This document shows, piece by piece, positions 11,804-22,743 of a stretch of DNA of 64,000 nt; within the stretch, counting starts at the first letter, position 1, and each line of letters opens with the position of its first letter. Under the pieces are notes generated by a model. It ran no database searches. It was not told the origin of the DNA and saw only the letters and a program-made list of their open reading frames with translations. The stretch is taken from assembly GCA_026936335.1 (NCBI GenBank), contig JAPMXV010000062.1, forward strand, positions 232,628 to 296,627, read 5' to 3'. The position numbers and the translations under genes were made by a program. The DNA comes from Mantamonas sphyraenae. Taxonomy: Eukaryota > CRuMs > Mantamonadidae.

Positions 11804-14800
11804 ATGACAAAAGGGCATTCTGTGCAAACACTTGCAGGGGTCTTGTTAATCGCTGCTGTGTGCATGGTGCATGCATACAGTAACTTTCCGGGCCTGATTC
11901 CGAGTGAGTTGGCAGCTCCGTTTTGTCAATCACGGGGACCGGAGCACTGACACGCTCGTGTGAATTTGATCACTCCATCGTCACGTTCGGACGCACAATA
12001 GACGGCAACAACGTGCCGGGGTGTGCCGCAATCGGACACACAAACTGTAATGGTGGCGGAACGCGCACTTCGTTTGGGAACGCGTTTCTAGCTGCTGGCA
12101 CCACTTGGAGCGTTAGCATGTGCGAAGGCGATGCAGACGGTGACGGAAAGAGCAACGGCGATGAGTTGGGCGACGGTTGCTGCCTTGGGGTACGTTTCGG
12201 AGAGAAGATCGCAAAGGCGCGAATTTCCCCGGCTCGGACATTAACGCCTCTGCTGGACGACACACACACAGGTGGGCAACGAGCAATTTACAACGGACAT
12301 CACCCATCCGGGTCTCGGCGGGTCGACAACATCCCGAGACTCGTGCGTGCTGGCAGGTACGTAGGGTCGTTATCGAGCAGGGAAACGGGCGGCGATTTGT
12401 CACTGACACACAAAATCCTGTGGGCGTGCACAGCGCCGGCCACACCGGGAGCGCTGACCTTTTCGAGTGTGACGGACACGTCGATGACGGTTTCGTGGAC
12501 ATATGGAGCCACACAGTGTGCTTGTGGATGGGTGCTGGTGAGTGTGTGGGCGCGCGCGAGAGGGAAGGAGCCAAGCACGTCGAGAAACACAAACGGCTCT
12601 GACACAGGCCATACGTAAACGCACGATCGACGCAGCAAATGGACGATGGCAACGGAGGTGCATTTACGACGGTGACGGGAGTGACACGCACCGATCGCAG
12701 CAAGACGATCAGCAGCCTGTCGTCAGGGAAAACGTACCAGTTCAAGCTGAAGGCGACAAACCGACATGCTTCTGACAGCGCCGAGGTGACGGCGTCGCAG
12801 GCAACAACTGTGCCGACATCGCCTCCGAACGCACCGGGGAACGCACGTGTGACAGCGACAGGGTTGACTTTTCTGACGATGGCATGGGATGCGGCGGGAG
12901 ACAACGGCACACCTGTTCAGCTGTACAACTACGAACTTGCACTGAACGGCCAGCTGTCGTCGCCGCAGGTGAGCATGAACACGACGGCAGGTGTGCGTGT
13001 GGCCAACGTGACTGGTCTGACCAACAACACGGCGTACCAGTTCCGCGTGCGTGCGTACAACACGTGGGGCTTTGGAGCCTTCAGCACGGTGCTCTCCGTA
13101 AACACAAACAACCCGAACGCAGCCGTACCAGACACGCCTGCAACACCCACCGTGTCGTCGCGCACGTCTCGATCGGCCGTGCTGACGTGGAGTGCACCGG
13201 CAAGCAATGGCGCGTCGATCACATCGTATACGGTGCAGTCGGCAGTCGCGGGAGGCGCGTTTTCGGTTGCCTACACGGGTTTGCAGCTGTCCAACAACAT
13301 CACCGGACTGGCCCGCAACACGCAATACCGATTCCGTGTGCGTGCGACCAACTCGATCGGCGACAGCGCGTTTTCTGGCGAAGCGACGACGACGACACTT
13401 GCTGAAACAGCGAGCGCACCGCAGAACACAGCCGTGTCTGGAATCACACAGACGGGCGCCACTTACACTTGGAGCAGTCCTAGCGACAACGGCGGATCGC
13501 CGGTGACAAGATACGAGGTGGAGCGACGCATGGGCACGGGTGCATGGACACAGGTGCTGAGCACATCGGACAACACAACGACGTCTTTCACTGCAAACAA
13601 CCTGACAGCAAGCACGTCGTACACCATGCGCGTGCGAGCCGTGACATCGGGGGCAGGAAACGGCATGTGGAGCAGCGAGAGTCAGTTTGAGACGGAGTCT
13701 GCGCTGACCCCGACCGTCGGGGCAAACGAGTACAGCACAAGCGCCAAGCTGGCTAACGGGGCCATCACACTGTCGTGGAAGTTCCTGCAGAGCGATACGG
13801 TGATTGAGTTTGCGGTGGTGGCCGAGACGACAGGGTATGCGTGCATTGGGTTTGATCCGGATCCCACCAACGGCATGAAGAACGTGGACATGTACTTGGG
13901 CCGCGTGGACAACGGCGTCACAAGCGTGTTGGACTTGTGGTCGACGGACAAGGTGACGCCGCAGGAGGACACGGCACAGGGAGGAACGAGCGACGTGCTG
14001 GCCAAGGCAGGCTCGCGCAGCGGCAACAAGCTTACGTTCAAGTTCCAGCGCAAGCTGAACACAGGCGACTCGAAAGACAAGGTGATCAAGAAGGGGCCCA
14101 TGACACTGGTGTGGGCCATTGGGGCGACACCGTCGAGCACGCCGACGTCATTCTCGAAGCACACCACGCGTGGCATTGAGGAGGTGAACCTGGCAACAGG
14201 AGCCGGCACAGGACCCACAGTGAGCGGTGTCATCGTTGCACACGGTCTGCTGATGTTTGTGGGCTGGCTTGTGTGTGTGGCAGGTGGAGCCATTCTGGCA
14301 CGCTTCTTCAAACGCATTGGACACGCGTGGTATGTTCGTCATCGCGCCGTGCAGTCGCTGGGCGTGCTGCTGGCTGTGGTGGGCTTCTTTGTGGCCGTGC
14401 TGGGTGTGGTTGGCACAGGTTCGTCGGCTGTGCACTTTGACGAGCTCCATGGCGTGCTGGGTCTGCTGATTGTCCTGATGGGCGTGGCACAGCCAATGAT
14501 TGGAATCTATGCAAACCGCACCTTTGATCCCGAGCGCACAGAGACACCTGTGTGGCCGGACATGGTGCACGCAGGTGTGGGCTGGTTGGCACTGCTGCTG
14601 GCTGTGTTCAACTCGTACACAGGTCTGGTTCTTGCTGGGGTGCCTGCAAGCGATCCAGTGATTGCCATTTTCTGGGTGTTTATTGCGCTGCTGGTCTGCC
14701 TGTGGCTCTTCCTCACCTGGTACAACAAGTCCCATGGCTACGCCATGAATGACAACAAATCGGGAGAGGAGCACGAGATGAAGACCCGGGCACCACCTGA

Positions 14801-14870
14801 GCGCAAAAGAGAGAGAAACAAAAAACCACTGCGTTCATCCCATCCCATCCCGAATCACACATGCCCCTGA
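11804..14870 (+). CDS. Secreted/membrane fusion: temptin, four FN3, DOMON and cytochrome b561
   Basis: Five exons: 11804-11903, 12002-12189, 12272-12356, 12434-12537, 12636-14870; about 903 aa, all junctions in phase. A signal peptide (GVLLIAAVCMVHA) is followed by a temptin-like module (NFPGLIPN, GHTNCNGGGTRTSFG, EGDADGDGKSNGDELGD), four fibronectin III domains (about residues 125-507), a DOMON domain (about 510-685; CIGFDPDPTNGMKNVDMYL) and a five- or six-helix cytochrome b561 core. The b561 part keeps four histidines in the right helices (AHGLLMF, YVRHRAVQ, FDELHGVLG, MVHAGVGW), consistent with two b hemes and trans-membrane electron transfer. DOMON-b561 pairs are known; adding temptin and FN3 modules is unusual. 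The 3' end overlaps the convergent gene by 16 bp. Confidence 0.85.
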
Positions 14871-15601
14871 CCCCGGTGTGCTTCGTCTGAGTCTGAGTCA
14901 CGTTCGTTGTCTGTGACGCCACTGCGCAGCATGGTGCCAAACGCAGTTGCAACAAAGCCGCCCAAGGCCAAGTTGCCGTCTGTGGTCCCGTCTAGGCCGA
15001 AGCCACCGCTGGACGGATGGTAGTCGATGTGAACACGGTCATGAGGGATGGGTGCCTCGCAGCGGAGTGCGTCGGTGCGTCTGCGAGAACGGGAGGGCTT
15101 GGCAAAGCTGTCGACAACGTTGTTGAAGCCAAAAACGATGCAACACGGCGTGCAGGCGGTGATGCATGCTGCAATAAACATAAGCCAGCGAGTGAAGGGT
15201 ACGGAGTCGGGTTTTGTGTCGACGCGCTCAAGAACATAGTCGGAGGGTCGGTAGAAACACTGGAGGGAGTCGTTGCGCGAGCGCTGCGTGGTTTTGAAGT
15301 AGCATAGAAGCGGATCTGTGTTGCCGCAGGTGTGCACGTTATTCACTATCCTCTGAGTGGAATTGATGGGCTGGTCACGGCCAAGGGGTCTGTAGGAGTA
15401 CTCGACGAGGAGTTCCCTGTGGCAACCCTTCATGCCGCACTCGTCGACGTAAATTGCAAAGTTGACGGAGCATGTGACGGCTCCCACGCGTTCATTGTTG
15501 CTAATAAGCATATACCAGGCTGCCCACGTGGCTGCGCAGCCGACAAGGAGGAAGCCGACGCCCGAGAGGAGAAACTCTATCCGCCTGACACGAAGGCCCA
15601 T
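14855..15601 (-). CDS. Unknown two-transmembrane protein with cysteine-bearing loop
   Basis: About 248 aa from the ATG at 15601 (MGLRVRR). Seen: a first membrane helix (FLLSGVGFLLVGCAATWAAW), a luminal or extracellular loop of about 100 residues with six cysteines and N-glycosylation sites (NST, NDS), and a second helix (WLMFIAACITACTPCCIVFG). The C-terminus is cytosolic and Ser/Arg-rich. The topology recalls two-helix channel auxiliary subunits, but I recognise no family. It begins 77 bp after the stop of the next minus-strand gene. Its stop lies inside the last codons of the convergent b561 gene, so the two 3' ends overlap. Confidence 0.65.
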   Translation of the reverse strand: MGLRVRRIEFLLSGVGFLLVGCAATWAAWYMLISNNERVGAVTCSVNFAIYVDECGMKGCHRELLVEYSYRPLGRDQPINSTQRIVNNVHTCGNTDPLLCYFKTTQRSRNDSLQCFYRPSDYVLERVDTKPDSVPFTRWLMFIAACITACTPCCIVFGFNNVVDSFAKPSRSRRRTDALRCEAPIPHDRVHIDYHPSSGGFGLDGTTDGNLALGGFVATAFGTMLRSGVTDNERDSDSDEAHRGQGHV

Positions 15602-15678
15602 GTGCCCGTGGTTGGTTGCCGTGGCCACGTGTGCGCACAGGTGTAGGGCGAAAAGCAAGAGTGATGATTGGGTGTGCC

Positions 15679-16548
15679 TCACTTGTTGTGCTTGAGGTCG
15701 CTGTTGACCCTGTCCATGGCATGCTTGGCAGGCTCGTCGGCCGGGTAGGCGACAATGCGCTCCTTGAGGATGGCAATGAGCTTGTTGACAAAGCCATAGT
15801 TGATGGCCATGAAAAGAAAGAGGGCTGTGTTGAGGGCGATGGAGAGGGCTTGTTCGGCACGACGTGTGATCTGGGACTGGACCTCGGTGGGCAAGTGCAG
15901 GTCAGTGCTCTGGCAATACCCCTGTATGCACAGCTGGGTAACGCCGTTCAGGCGAACAATCTCGACAATGGTGATGCCCAGGACGACCGTTTGCACAGCC
16001 CACGAGATCTTTGAATACTGTGGGCGGGCAGAAACGCAGCGTGAGTAACGGACGTCAACGGAGCCCTGCACGTGAAGTGCGTGCACAGGTTGGAGGGACA
16101 GAATGAGTGTGTGGGGCACATACAATCTCGAGAAGGAGCTGGTTTCGGCGGCGAGCGCCGATGATGGAGAGAAAGCCGAGGAGCAGTGGGAAACCCATCC
16201 ACCAGAAGTTGGTAATAATCATAGCGACGCCACAGAGCTGTGGGGAAGGATGGTCCGGAATTGTAAGCAAGTGAAAAGGAAGAGTTGGGCGAACGAAAAC
16301 ACTCGCGGTGCATGACCAGGCGACAGAGGCAACGGGAACGTACCATAAAGAGGACAGAAGTGACGTAGATGCGGAGCACCTGGGGTTTGCAGGCCTTCTC
16401 CTCGGCCTGACGACGCTCACGGTACCAGTCAATGTCCACATCGTTGATTTGGTGCAGGGGATCGCTGGGATCGGGCATGGAGGGCACGATCTGGTTGCGA
16501 CGCATGACGACTGGAATTTGGGCCACATGGCGCGACCACTCGGCCAGC
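15679..16548 (-). CDS. Unknown polytopic membrane protein (5' exon missing)
   Basis: Three supported exons: 16548-16344, 16237-16124 and 16017-15679, all joined in phase through GTACGT and GTATGT donors. The first begins at a strong acceptor (TCTTCTTTCAG) in phase 2, so a further 5' exon must exist upstream, under the start of the divergent carrier gene; I could not place it. An internal ATG at 16505 is an alternative start. Seen: three to four hydrophobic segments (IYVTSVLFMLCGVAMIITNF, GFPLLLGFLSIIG, AVQTVVLGITIVEIV, IALNTALFLFMAI) and charged ends. No family is recognised. Confidence 0.6.
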
Positions 16549-16705
16549 CTGAAAGAAGACCAGACCACACAGTCGCATGCTGCGAGGGAGTCGAACACGG
16601 AGAGTGACACGCCAGCTTGGCGGGGTGTTGACAAACGCCCGTGTGCTGGTGGCGAGTGGGCGGGAATCGGTGGTGGTGGTGGACACTGCAAGCCAGGCAG
16701 GTCGG

Positions 16706-19422
16706 ATGTTTTCGCGAGTCGCGCGAACCTCGGAGGCCCAGAGAGTCGGAGGCCCTGTGCGGGGCCTGGAACGCCGCACAGGCGTAGGCATGATGCAGAG
16801 GGGGCAGAGGACAGGCCAGGTCGTGCATCGGTGCTACTCTGGCCAGAGTGGCGGCGCGGGAAAGGCTGCGAGCGTGAGCGAGGGATTGGGTGCGCCGCTG
16901 TTCGGTGCAGCCCTAGGCTTTGCCGGCGCATACGCCGTGACCAACTGGACGAGCGACAATGGCCAGGGGCGGACAAGCGACGTGCAGGCACGGGTAAGTG
17001 ATTGAACGCATGCATGGGCGTGTGGCACAGGCGGGCTGTGCGGGCGTGCGTGCGCGAGGGTGGCGGGGAGAACGAAATCGGGCCATGTCCGCTCAAACCT
17101 TCTTTGCGCCGTTCGGCAAATTGGCGTATACTCGCAGGATGAGAACGAGGAGCAGGAGAACAGCGAACCTACACATCCACTGTACTCTGTGTTCTGCGAG
17201 TTTGCATCGGTGAACCGCGGAGGCGTGTGGATGATGACGCCCGAGGACTTCATTCAATCGCTGCTGCCCGACGAAGAGGGCTCGGCCAACGAGATCGACG
17301 CAGCCAACTTTATCGCTCTCTTCCGCCTGGCAGACCGCACACACACAGGACTCATCAGCTTCCAGGAGTATTTGCTGTTTGCCACCATCATGAGCAAGCC
17401 CGAGTCGGAGTTTGAGATTGCGTTTCGGCTGTTTGACTCGGACAACGACGGCAAGATCCAGAAAGGTGCGCGGGAACAGCAGGAACACGGGTTGAGAATG
17501 CACGTGCGGCATGAGGGCAATCACTGACACGGACAGGAGAACACACACGCATGCACACACATGCACACACACACGCATTTGACACGACATGACGCACAGC
17601 CGAGTTTGAGCGCATGCTCAAGTCGTCCGGTGCCGGAGGGCACTTTGATCTGGACTCGGACTTTATGAAGCGCTTCTTTGGTGCCGACGGCACGGGCTCT
17701 CTGTCGTATGCAGAGTTCATAGAGCTGCTGTCGTCGCTGCGTGCAGAGATCATCCGCCAGGAGTTTCAGTACTACGACAAAGAGGGCAAGGGAGTCATCA
17801 CGGCGCAGGACTTTGTGAAGATCCTGACCTTTGTGGAGGGCAGCCGGCTGCCGGCATACATCCGGGCCAACCTCAACAAAGTGCACGACGGCACCATCAG
17901 CTACGCACAGTTTCTTGCATTTGAAAACATGCTGCGCAAGGTGGACGACCTGGACCAGGCGCTGCGCATCTACTGTCCCTCCAACGATTGCATCATCAGC
18001 AAGCAGGACTTTACATCGATTGTACGCGCTTCGACGGGGCAAACCCTGTCGCCCATGGAGGTGGACATCATCTTTCGGCTGTTTGACGTGCACCGCAACG
18101 ACACATTGGACGTGGAACACTTCCTCTCGGTGATGAAGAAGCGGGCCATGCGCAACGTAACCGACCGTGCACTGCCCAAGGGCCCCAGTGAACAGAACCC
18201 TGCCGCAGGAGGCGAAAACACAGTGCTGGACTATGCAATTGCGAGTGCACAGCATTTTGTGCTGGGCGCAATCGCAGGCGGCATCGGCGCGTTTGCGGTG
18301 TACCCCATCGATCTTGTCAAGACGCGCATGCAGAACCAGCGTTCGGTGGCGGGCAAGAAGAAGATGTACGAAAACTCTTTGGACTGTTTCCGCAAGACGC
18401 TGCGTGCAGAGGGTGTGGTGGGTCTGTACCGAGGCCTTGGACCGCAGCTGGTCGGCGTGGCGCCGGAAAAGGCGATCAAGCTGACCATGAACGATCTGCT
18501 GCGCTCGCTGTTTTCCGACGATGGCGAAACCATCTATTTTCCGCTGGAGATCCTGGCCGGTGCAGGTGCAGGCGCGTCGCAGGTGGTCTTTACGAACCCG
18601 CTGGAAATCATCAAGATCCGCTTGCAGGTGCAGGGTGAGGCTATCAAGGCGGCCCAAGAGGCAGGGCGTGAGCTTGTGCCCAAGAGCGCGGTGAACATCA
18701 TCAAGGAACTGGGTTTCATGGGCCTGTACAAGGGCGCCGCAGCGTGCCTGTTGCGCGACGTGCCGTTCTCTGGCATTTACTTCCCCGGATATGCAAAGTT
18801 GAAGGAGAAGTTTACGGACGAGGACGGAGCAACGTCGCCGCAGAACCTGCTGCTGGCAGGAGCGGCTGCAGGCATGCCTGCAGCGTCGCTGACGACGCCG
18901 GCAGACGTGATCAAGACGCGTTTGCAGGTGGAGGCGAGGGAGGGCGAAAAGGCTTACTCGGGCATCCGAGACGCAGCCAGACATATCTACAAAGACGAAG
19001 GGCTGAGTGCGTTCTTCAAGGGCAGTGCGGCGCGCGTGTTTCGCTCGTCGCCGCAGTTTGGAGTGACGCTTTTGTCGTACGAGCTGCTGCACATGCTTCT
19101 GTTCCCGGATATGGACAAGCGACCTCCGACAAATGCACCGGTGACCGGTGTGGACTACCAGAGGATGCACCGCGATCTGGTGGCCCAGAGGATGCAGAAT
19201 GTGACAAGGAACCTGAACACGCTGGGCTTTGCCACGACTGTGCCAGAGGAGCAGCAGCTGGAGGAGCACGAAGGAGGCAAAGGTGTGGGTGTGGGCCCCG
19301 GTGGTCTTCGCAATGTGGGCGGTGCTTCGCTGCGTGGTGAAGGCACCAAGCGCACTGGCATGGGCGACTACACCACGCCTGTCGGTGCTGTGGGTGAAGA
19401 CGAAGACGATGAGATGGACTGA
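16706..19422 (+). CDS. Mitochondrial aspartate/glutamate carrier with N-terminal EF-hands (aralar/citrin type)
   Basis: Calcium-regulated inner-membrane exchanger of the SLC25A12/13 type, part of the malate-aspartate shuttle. Exons 16706-16993, 17138-17465 and 17600-19422, in phase. The N-terminal region is Arg/Ser-rich and looks like a mitochondrial presequence; an in-frame ATG at 16577 is possible. EF-hand-like segments follow (LADRTHTGLISFQEY, FDSDNDGKIQ, GADGTGSLSYAEF). Three carrier repeats carry PIDLVKTRMQ, NPLEIIKIRLQ and PADVIKTRLQ, that is PxD/ExxK/R motifs, with a Glu in repeat 2 as in several SLC25 members. A low-complexity tail follows. Length and order fit aralar. The second intron is CA-rich. 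Confidence 0.92.
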
Positions 19423-19455
19423 GGCAATGAAAGACACACACACACATAGTCACGT

Positions 19456-19972
19456 TCACTTTTCGTCGTCATAGAGGCCCGCTGCTTCTTTGGCCTCCTC
19501 CAACTCCTTGTACGTGAAGAGCCAACGGTCCATCAGCTCCCGCTCGTTGGTGACATGTGGCATCTGCTGCTCGCCCACCTGAAGCTCTGTGTTGGGTTCC
19601 AGTGTCCATTTCATGTCGTTCTTGACCACTTCGTGCAACCAAGCCTTGCGCTCAGCCAGCTCTGGGAAAGTGTGAGGATTGCTGCACAAAAACACGAAAA
19701 CAAAGGCGGGCGTGGCGACGTGCGGGTGACGGCAGCGGATTTGCAACCGACTACCATCGAAACGATGGGTTTAGTTTTGTTTTTTATATGTAACAAAGCA
19801 CAGCAGTGTTCACGGTCGGTAGCAAAGACCTGCGACAAACGCCGTGGTCGTCGGGCTGCAAACCCACGCACTCACCGTCCTCGCTCATGTTCTTGATGCG
19901 CTGGCCAAGCTTGCGCTTGTGATCTTCGTCCATGTCCTTGATCATGTCGCCAAAGAAGCCGCCGGTGCTCAT
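19456..19972 (-). CDS. Small conserved-looking protein, 100 aa, unknown
   Basis: Exons 19972-19876 and 19661-19456; the GTGAGT donor and CACTTTCCCAG acceptor give a clean junction (SEDELAERKAW). The protein is charged and helical throughout, begins MSTGGFFGDMIKDMDEDH, and has no membrane segment or signal. I do not recognise a family. The coding call rests on precise splice sites, phase, and amphipathic composition. Its start is 57 bp from the start of the divergent LRR gene. It is convergent with the carrier gene, the stops 33 bp apart. Confidence 0.6.
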
Positions 19973-20029
19973 GTGTGCAGGGAAGGTTTGGCGTGTTGGC
20001 CCGAGCTGCGCCAAAACTGAACCATCGAC

Positions 20030-21202
20030 ATGTCGGAAACAAACGAGGACGTGACTGCGTATGAGGAGCAGTTGTACGCCAAACATGGCCACCTGAGCGT
20101 GTTGAAAGACCTCGACATGGGCGACTCGGACGCTCTCGCGGAGGAGGCGGCCGCGGTGGCCGAAAACGGCCAAACATGCTCGCAAACAGAAGAACAAGCA
20201 CCTCACTGTGTCCTTGCTCGCCACTTGCTGTCTATCTGACAAGCTGTTGGCCTCTGGAGACACGGAAGTCCTGTGCGTTTTCCGTTTGCGCGCGCACAGC
20301 CGCCCCAGCAGCGCATGTGTGGACAGTGCATGCGCGTAGAGTGGTGCAAGCACATAGCAATGGGCTGGTGACACGCACTGCGGATGGGGTTGGGTTCACG
20401 CTGACACGGACACCCTGTACACAGCACAAGTGCTTTGGAGCACGTGAAGCGCGCACGACTGGAACAGCTGGGTGTAGAGGTGGTGGACAACCTGGAGCTG
20501 CTGGGCCAAGTGACTCACGTATATTTGTCTGGAAACCGCATTGTGGACATGTCCGATGCGTTCCAACTGACCTTTTCGCTGGTGTTTCTCGATCTGTCCT
20601 TCAACAGAGTGACACGAGTCGATGGCATCGAGCATTTACCATCGCTTGAGACGCTGCTCCTGGACAACAATCTCATTGAATCGCCGTCAGACATCGACTC
20701 GGCCGCTCTTCCTGCGTCTCTGCGCGTCCTGACGCTGGACGGGAACCCCGTGCTGAATTCGCATCCAGAGGCCATGGAGGCTTTGCTTGCGCAGTACTCG
20801 CAAGCTGTGGAGAGCGAGGAGGCTGACGAAGGAGATGATACAATGGATGAGGACGACAAAGATGACGAGGAGACGCAAGCAGAGGCGGAACAATTGCGCT
20901 CGAAGCAACAGCAGCGCACACGCATGTTGGACCAAACCGACATGAGCAATCTGGGCGAAGACGACATGCTCAACCTGTACATGAATGTGGTGATGTCATC
21001 GACGCTGAACCACGGCCGAGTCAAGGACGAGGGGGAGGCCATTCGGCAGCAGGCACAGGCAATTGTACACGACATGACCGCTGGAGTCGATGAGCGACGC
21101 GAAGCCAGACTGCGGGAGATGGAAACATCGAGCAAGAAGAAGCAGGAGATGTTTGAGAAGGACAGGCAGTTTGTGGAGAACGAGTTTGCCATGAACGAGT
21201 GA
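20030..21202 (+). CDS. Leucine-rich repeat protein with coiled-coil tail (LRRC46-like)
   Basis: Exon 1 starts at 20030 (MSETNEDVTAYEEQ) and the main exon begins near 20425 (acceptor CACAG). The donor is not resolved, since no strong GT fits the phase, so an extra small exon is possible. Seen: four to five SDS22-type LRRs (VTHVYLSGNRIVDM, LVFLDLSFNRVTRV, LETLLLDNNLIES, LRVLTLDGNPVL), an LRR cap, then an acidic stretch and a charged coiled coil to the end. The architecture resembles ciliary LRR proteins such as LRRC46, which is inference from layout only. Confidence 0.72.
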
Positions 21203-21251
21203 ATGTGATTCAACACACGCTTCATTCGGTTTGCATCGTTGTCACACACGC

Positions 21252-22577
21252 TCACAGCTGCGAGTCCAAAAACTGGATGGCAGGCTCGTAAATGAGCGAA
21301 GCGGCCTGGGGCGAGAGGACGAAATCAAAGTGGCCAAAGGTGGGGATGAACTTTTCAAACTTGACGACCGAGTCGGGCAGATCGGCACGCAGGTGAGCAT
21401 AATCGGTGGGGTCGGCCAGCTGGTCGATGCCTCCGTGGAAGAGGGCGACGGGCAGAGGGAAGTTCTTGACCGAGTACTTGGGCGGGGTGGTCTGGTTGTA
21501 CGCCTTCTTGTTTGCGTCGGGGCTACCGTAGTCAAAGAACTGAAAGTTACCCGAGCGAACCTCCTGGGCCATGTGGGCCATGTTCTGCACGGCCGTCGGC
21601 TGCGGGATGTACTCGAGGTAGAAGGGCTCGCGGGTCACGTTGAGGCAGCAGTTGTCGCCCGTGAACGAGTCCCACAGGTTGTCGCACAGCTTCTCGTCGA
21701 GTTTGCACACAATGGGCAGGTTCTTCTTGAGAAACTCGGGTTCGAGGAGAAACTCGTGGACGCCGAGCTCCTCGAGCGCAATCTCAAAGTGGAAGCGCAC
21801 CAGCGTCTGCAACAGCTTGTTGCTGATATGCTCGAGGTAGATGATGGGTGCCAGCCCCACAAACAGGTTCACCTTCTTGGCAAGCTCCGGGTAAGTGCTG
21901 AATCCGGCCCAGGCCTGGATTGTGCCCTGTGCGTGGATTTTCGTGCGTGGGGAAAAACGAAGCGTTAGAGAGTGGTTGCCCGTCAGCGTCAGCAGGTGCA
22001 TGCCTGTGGATTGGAGCAATTGCCAGGGCGCTGCACACACACGATTCCTCTCGATACGTACCTGGGAGTGACCAAAGTAGGTCAGCTGCGAGGCGCCAGA
22101 GACCTTGAGAGCAAGGGAGAGCATGGCGTCGAGGTCGTACTTGGCCATCTGGTCCCAGCTCCATGCCCAGTACTGCGCGTCGCTGGGCTTGTAGTGCAGG
22201 TTGACGTCGCTGTACATGTTGCCTCGGTTGTTCCCCAGCCAGACCTCATAGCCGGCGTCGGCCAGCATGAGAGGCAGGCTCTCGTTGGGAGCGTTCAGCA
22301 CCCAACCTGTCGACGAGCCCAGCAGGCCGTGCTGCACAAACACAACCCCCTTCCGGGATGTGCTGTTGCTGTTGCGACCGTGCGTGATGCGCTGCAGCGA
22401 CAGCACCCATCCGTCCTCCGTCGTCGTCACATAGTCGTCGCAAGGATACCCGTACCCTTGGATGATTTGCGTCACGTTTTCCGCTGCCGCGGCCTGCTGG
22501 GCCAGCACAGCCAGCGCCAGCAGAAGTGCCAGCATTGCCATGCCTGAGCGTGTGGAGCAAGCGCGAGAAATGGCCAT
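21252..22577 (-). CDS. Acid (lysosomal-type) lipase
   Basis: Alpha/beta hydrolase of the gastric/lysosomal acid lipase family, hydrolysing triglycerides and sterol esters in lysosomes or outside the cell. Exons 22577-22062 and 21926-21252 give 396 aa. A signal peptide (MLALLLALAVLAQQAAAA) precedes YPCDDYVTTTEDGW, the oxyanion block VFVQHGLLGSS, WLGNNRGN, and the nucleophile GHSQG, which is assembled exactly across the intron. The Asp lies in LFHGGIDQLADP and the His in PTFGHFDFV. Conserved cysteines and N-glycosylation sites fit a secreted enzyme. The 135-bp intron is divisible by three and has no stop, so it can be mistaken for coding. Confidence 0.92.
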   Translation of the reverse strand: MAISRACSTRSGMAMLALLLALAVLAQQAAAAENVTQIIQGYGYPCDDYVTTTEDGWVLSLQRITHGRNSNSTSRKGVVFVQHGLLGSSTGWVLNAPNESLPLMLADAGYEVWLGNNRGNMYSDVNLHYKPSDAQYWAWSWDQMAKYDLDAMLSLALKVSGASQLTYFGHSQVRIERNRVCAAPWQLLQSTGMHLLTLTGNHSLTLRFSPRTKIHAQGTIQAWAGFSTYPELAKKVNLFVGLAPIIYLEHISNKLLQTLVRFHFEIALEELGVHEFLLEPEFLKKNLPIVCKLDEKLCDNLWDSFTGDNCCLNVTREPFYLEYIPQPTAVQNMAHMAQEVRSGNFQFFDYGSPDANKKAYNQTTPPKYSVKNFPLPVALFHGGIDQLADPTDYAHLRADLPDSVVKFEKFIPTFGHFDFVLSPQAASLIYEPAIQFLDSQL

Positions 22578-22743
22578 TGCGGGTTTTTGTTTGAGTTGGA
22601 TAGGCGTTCGCGCTACCACACGAAGGAATAGCCACGTGTGTGTATGTGTGTGTGTAGGTGTGTGTGCGGGTACTGCTTGGTCCATTGGTCGTGGGTGTGG
22701 GTGTGCGGGGCATCGTTGGCTTCCGGGTGCTGTGCTTGCAACC

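Noticed and set aside
17521..19443. 640-codon minus-strand open frame opposite the mitochondrial carrier
   Set aside because: Low-complexity His/Arg/Cys shadow; the plus strand encodes three canonical carrier motifs.
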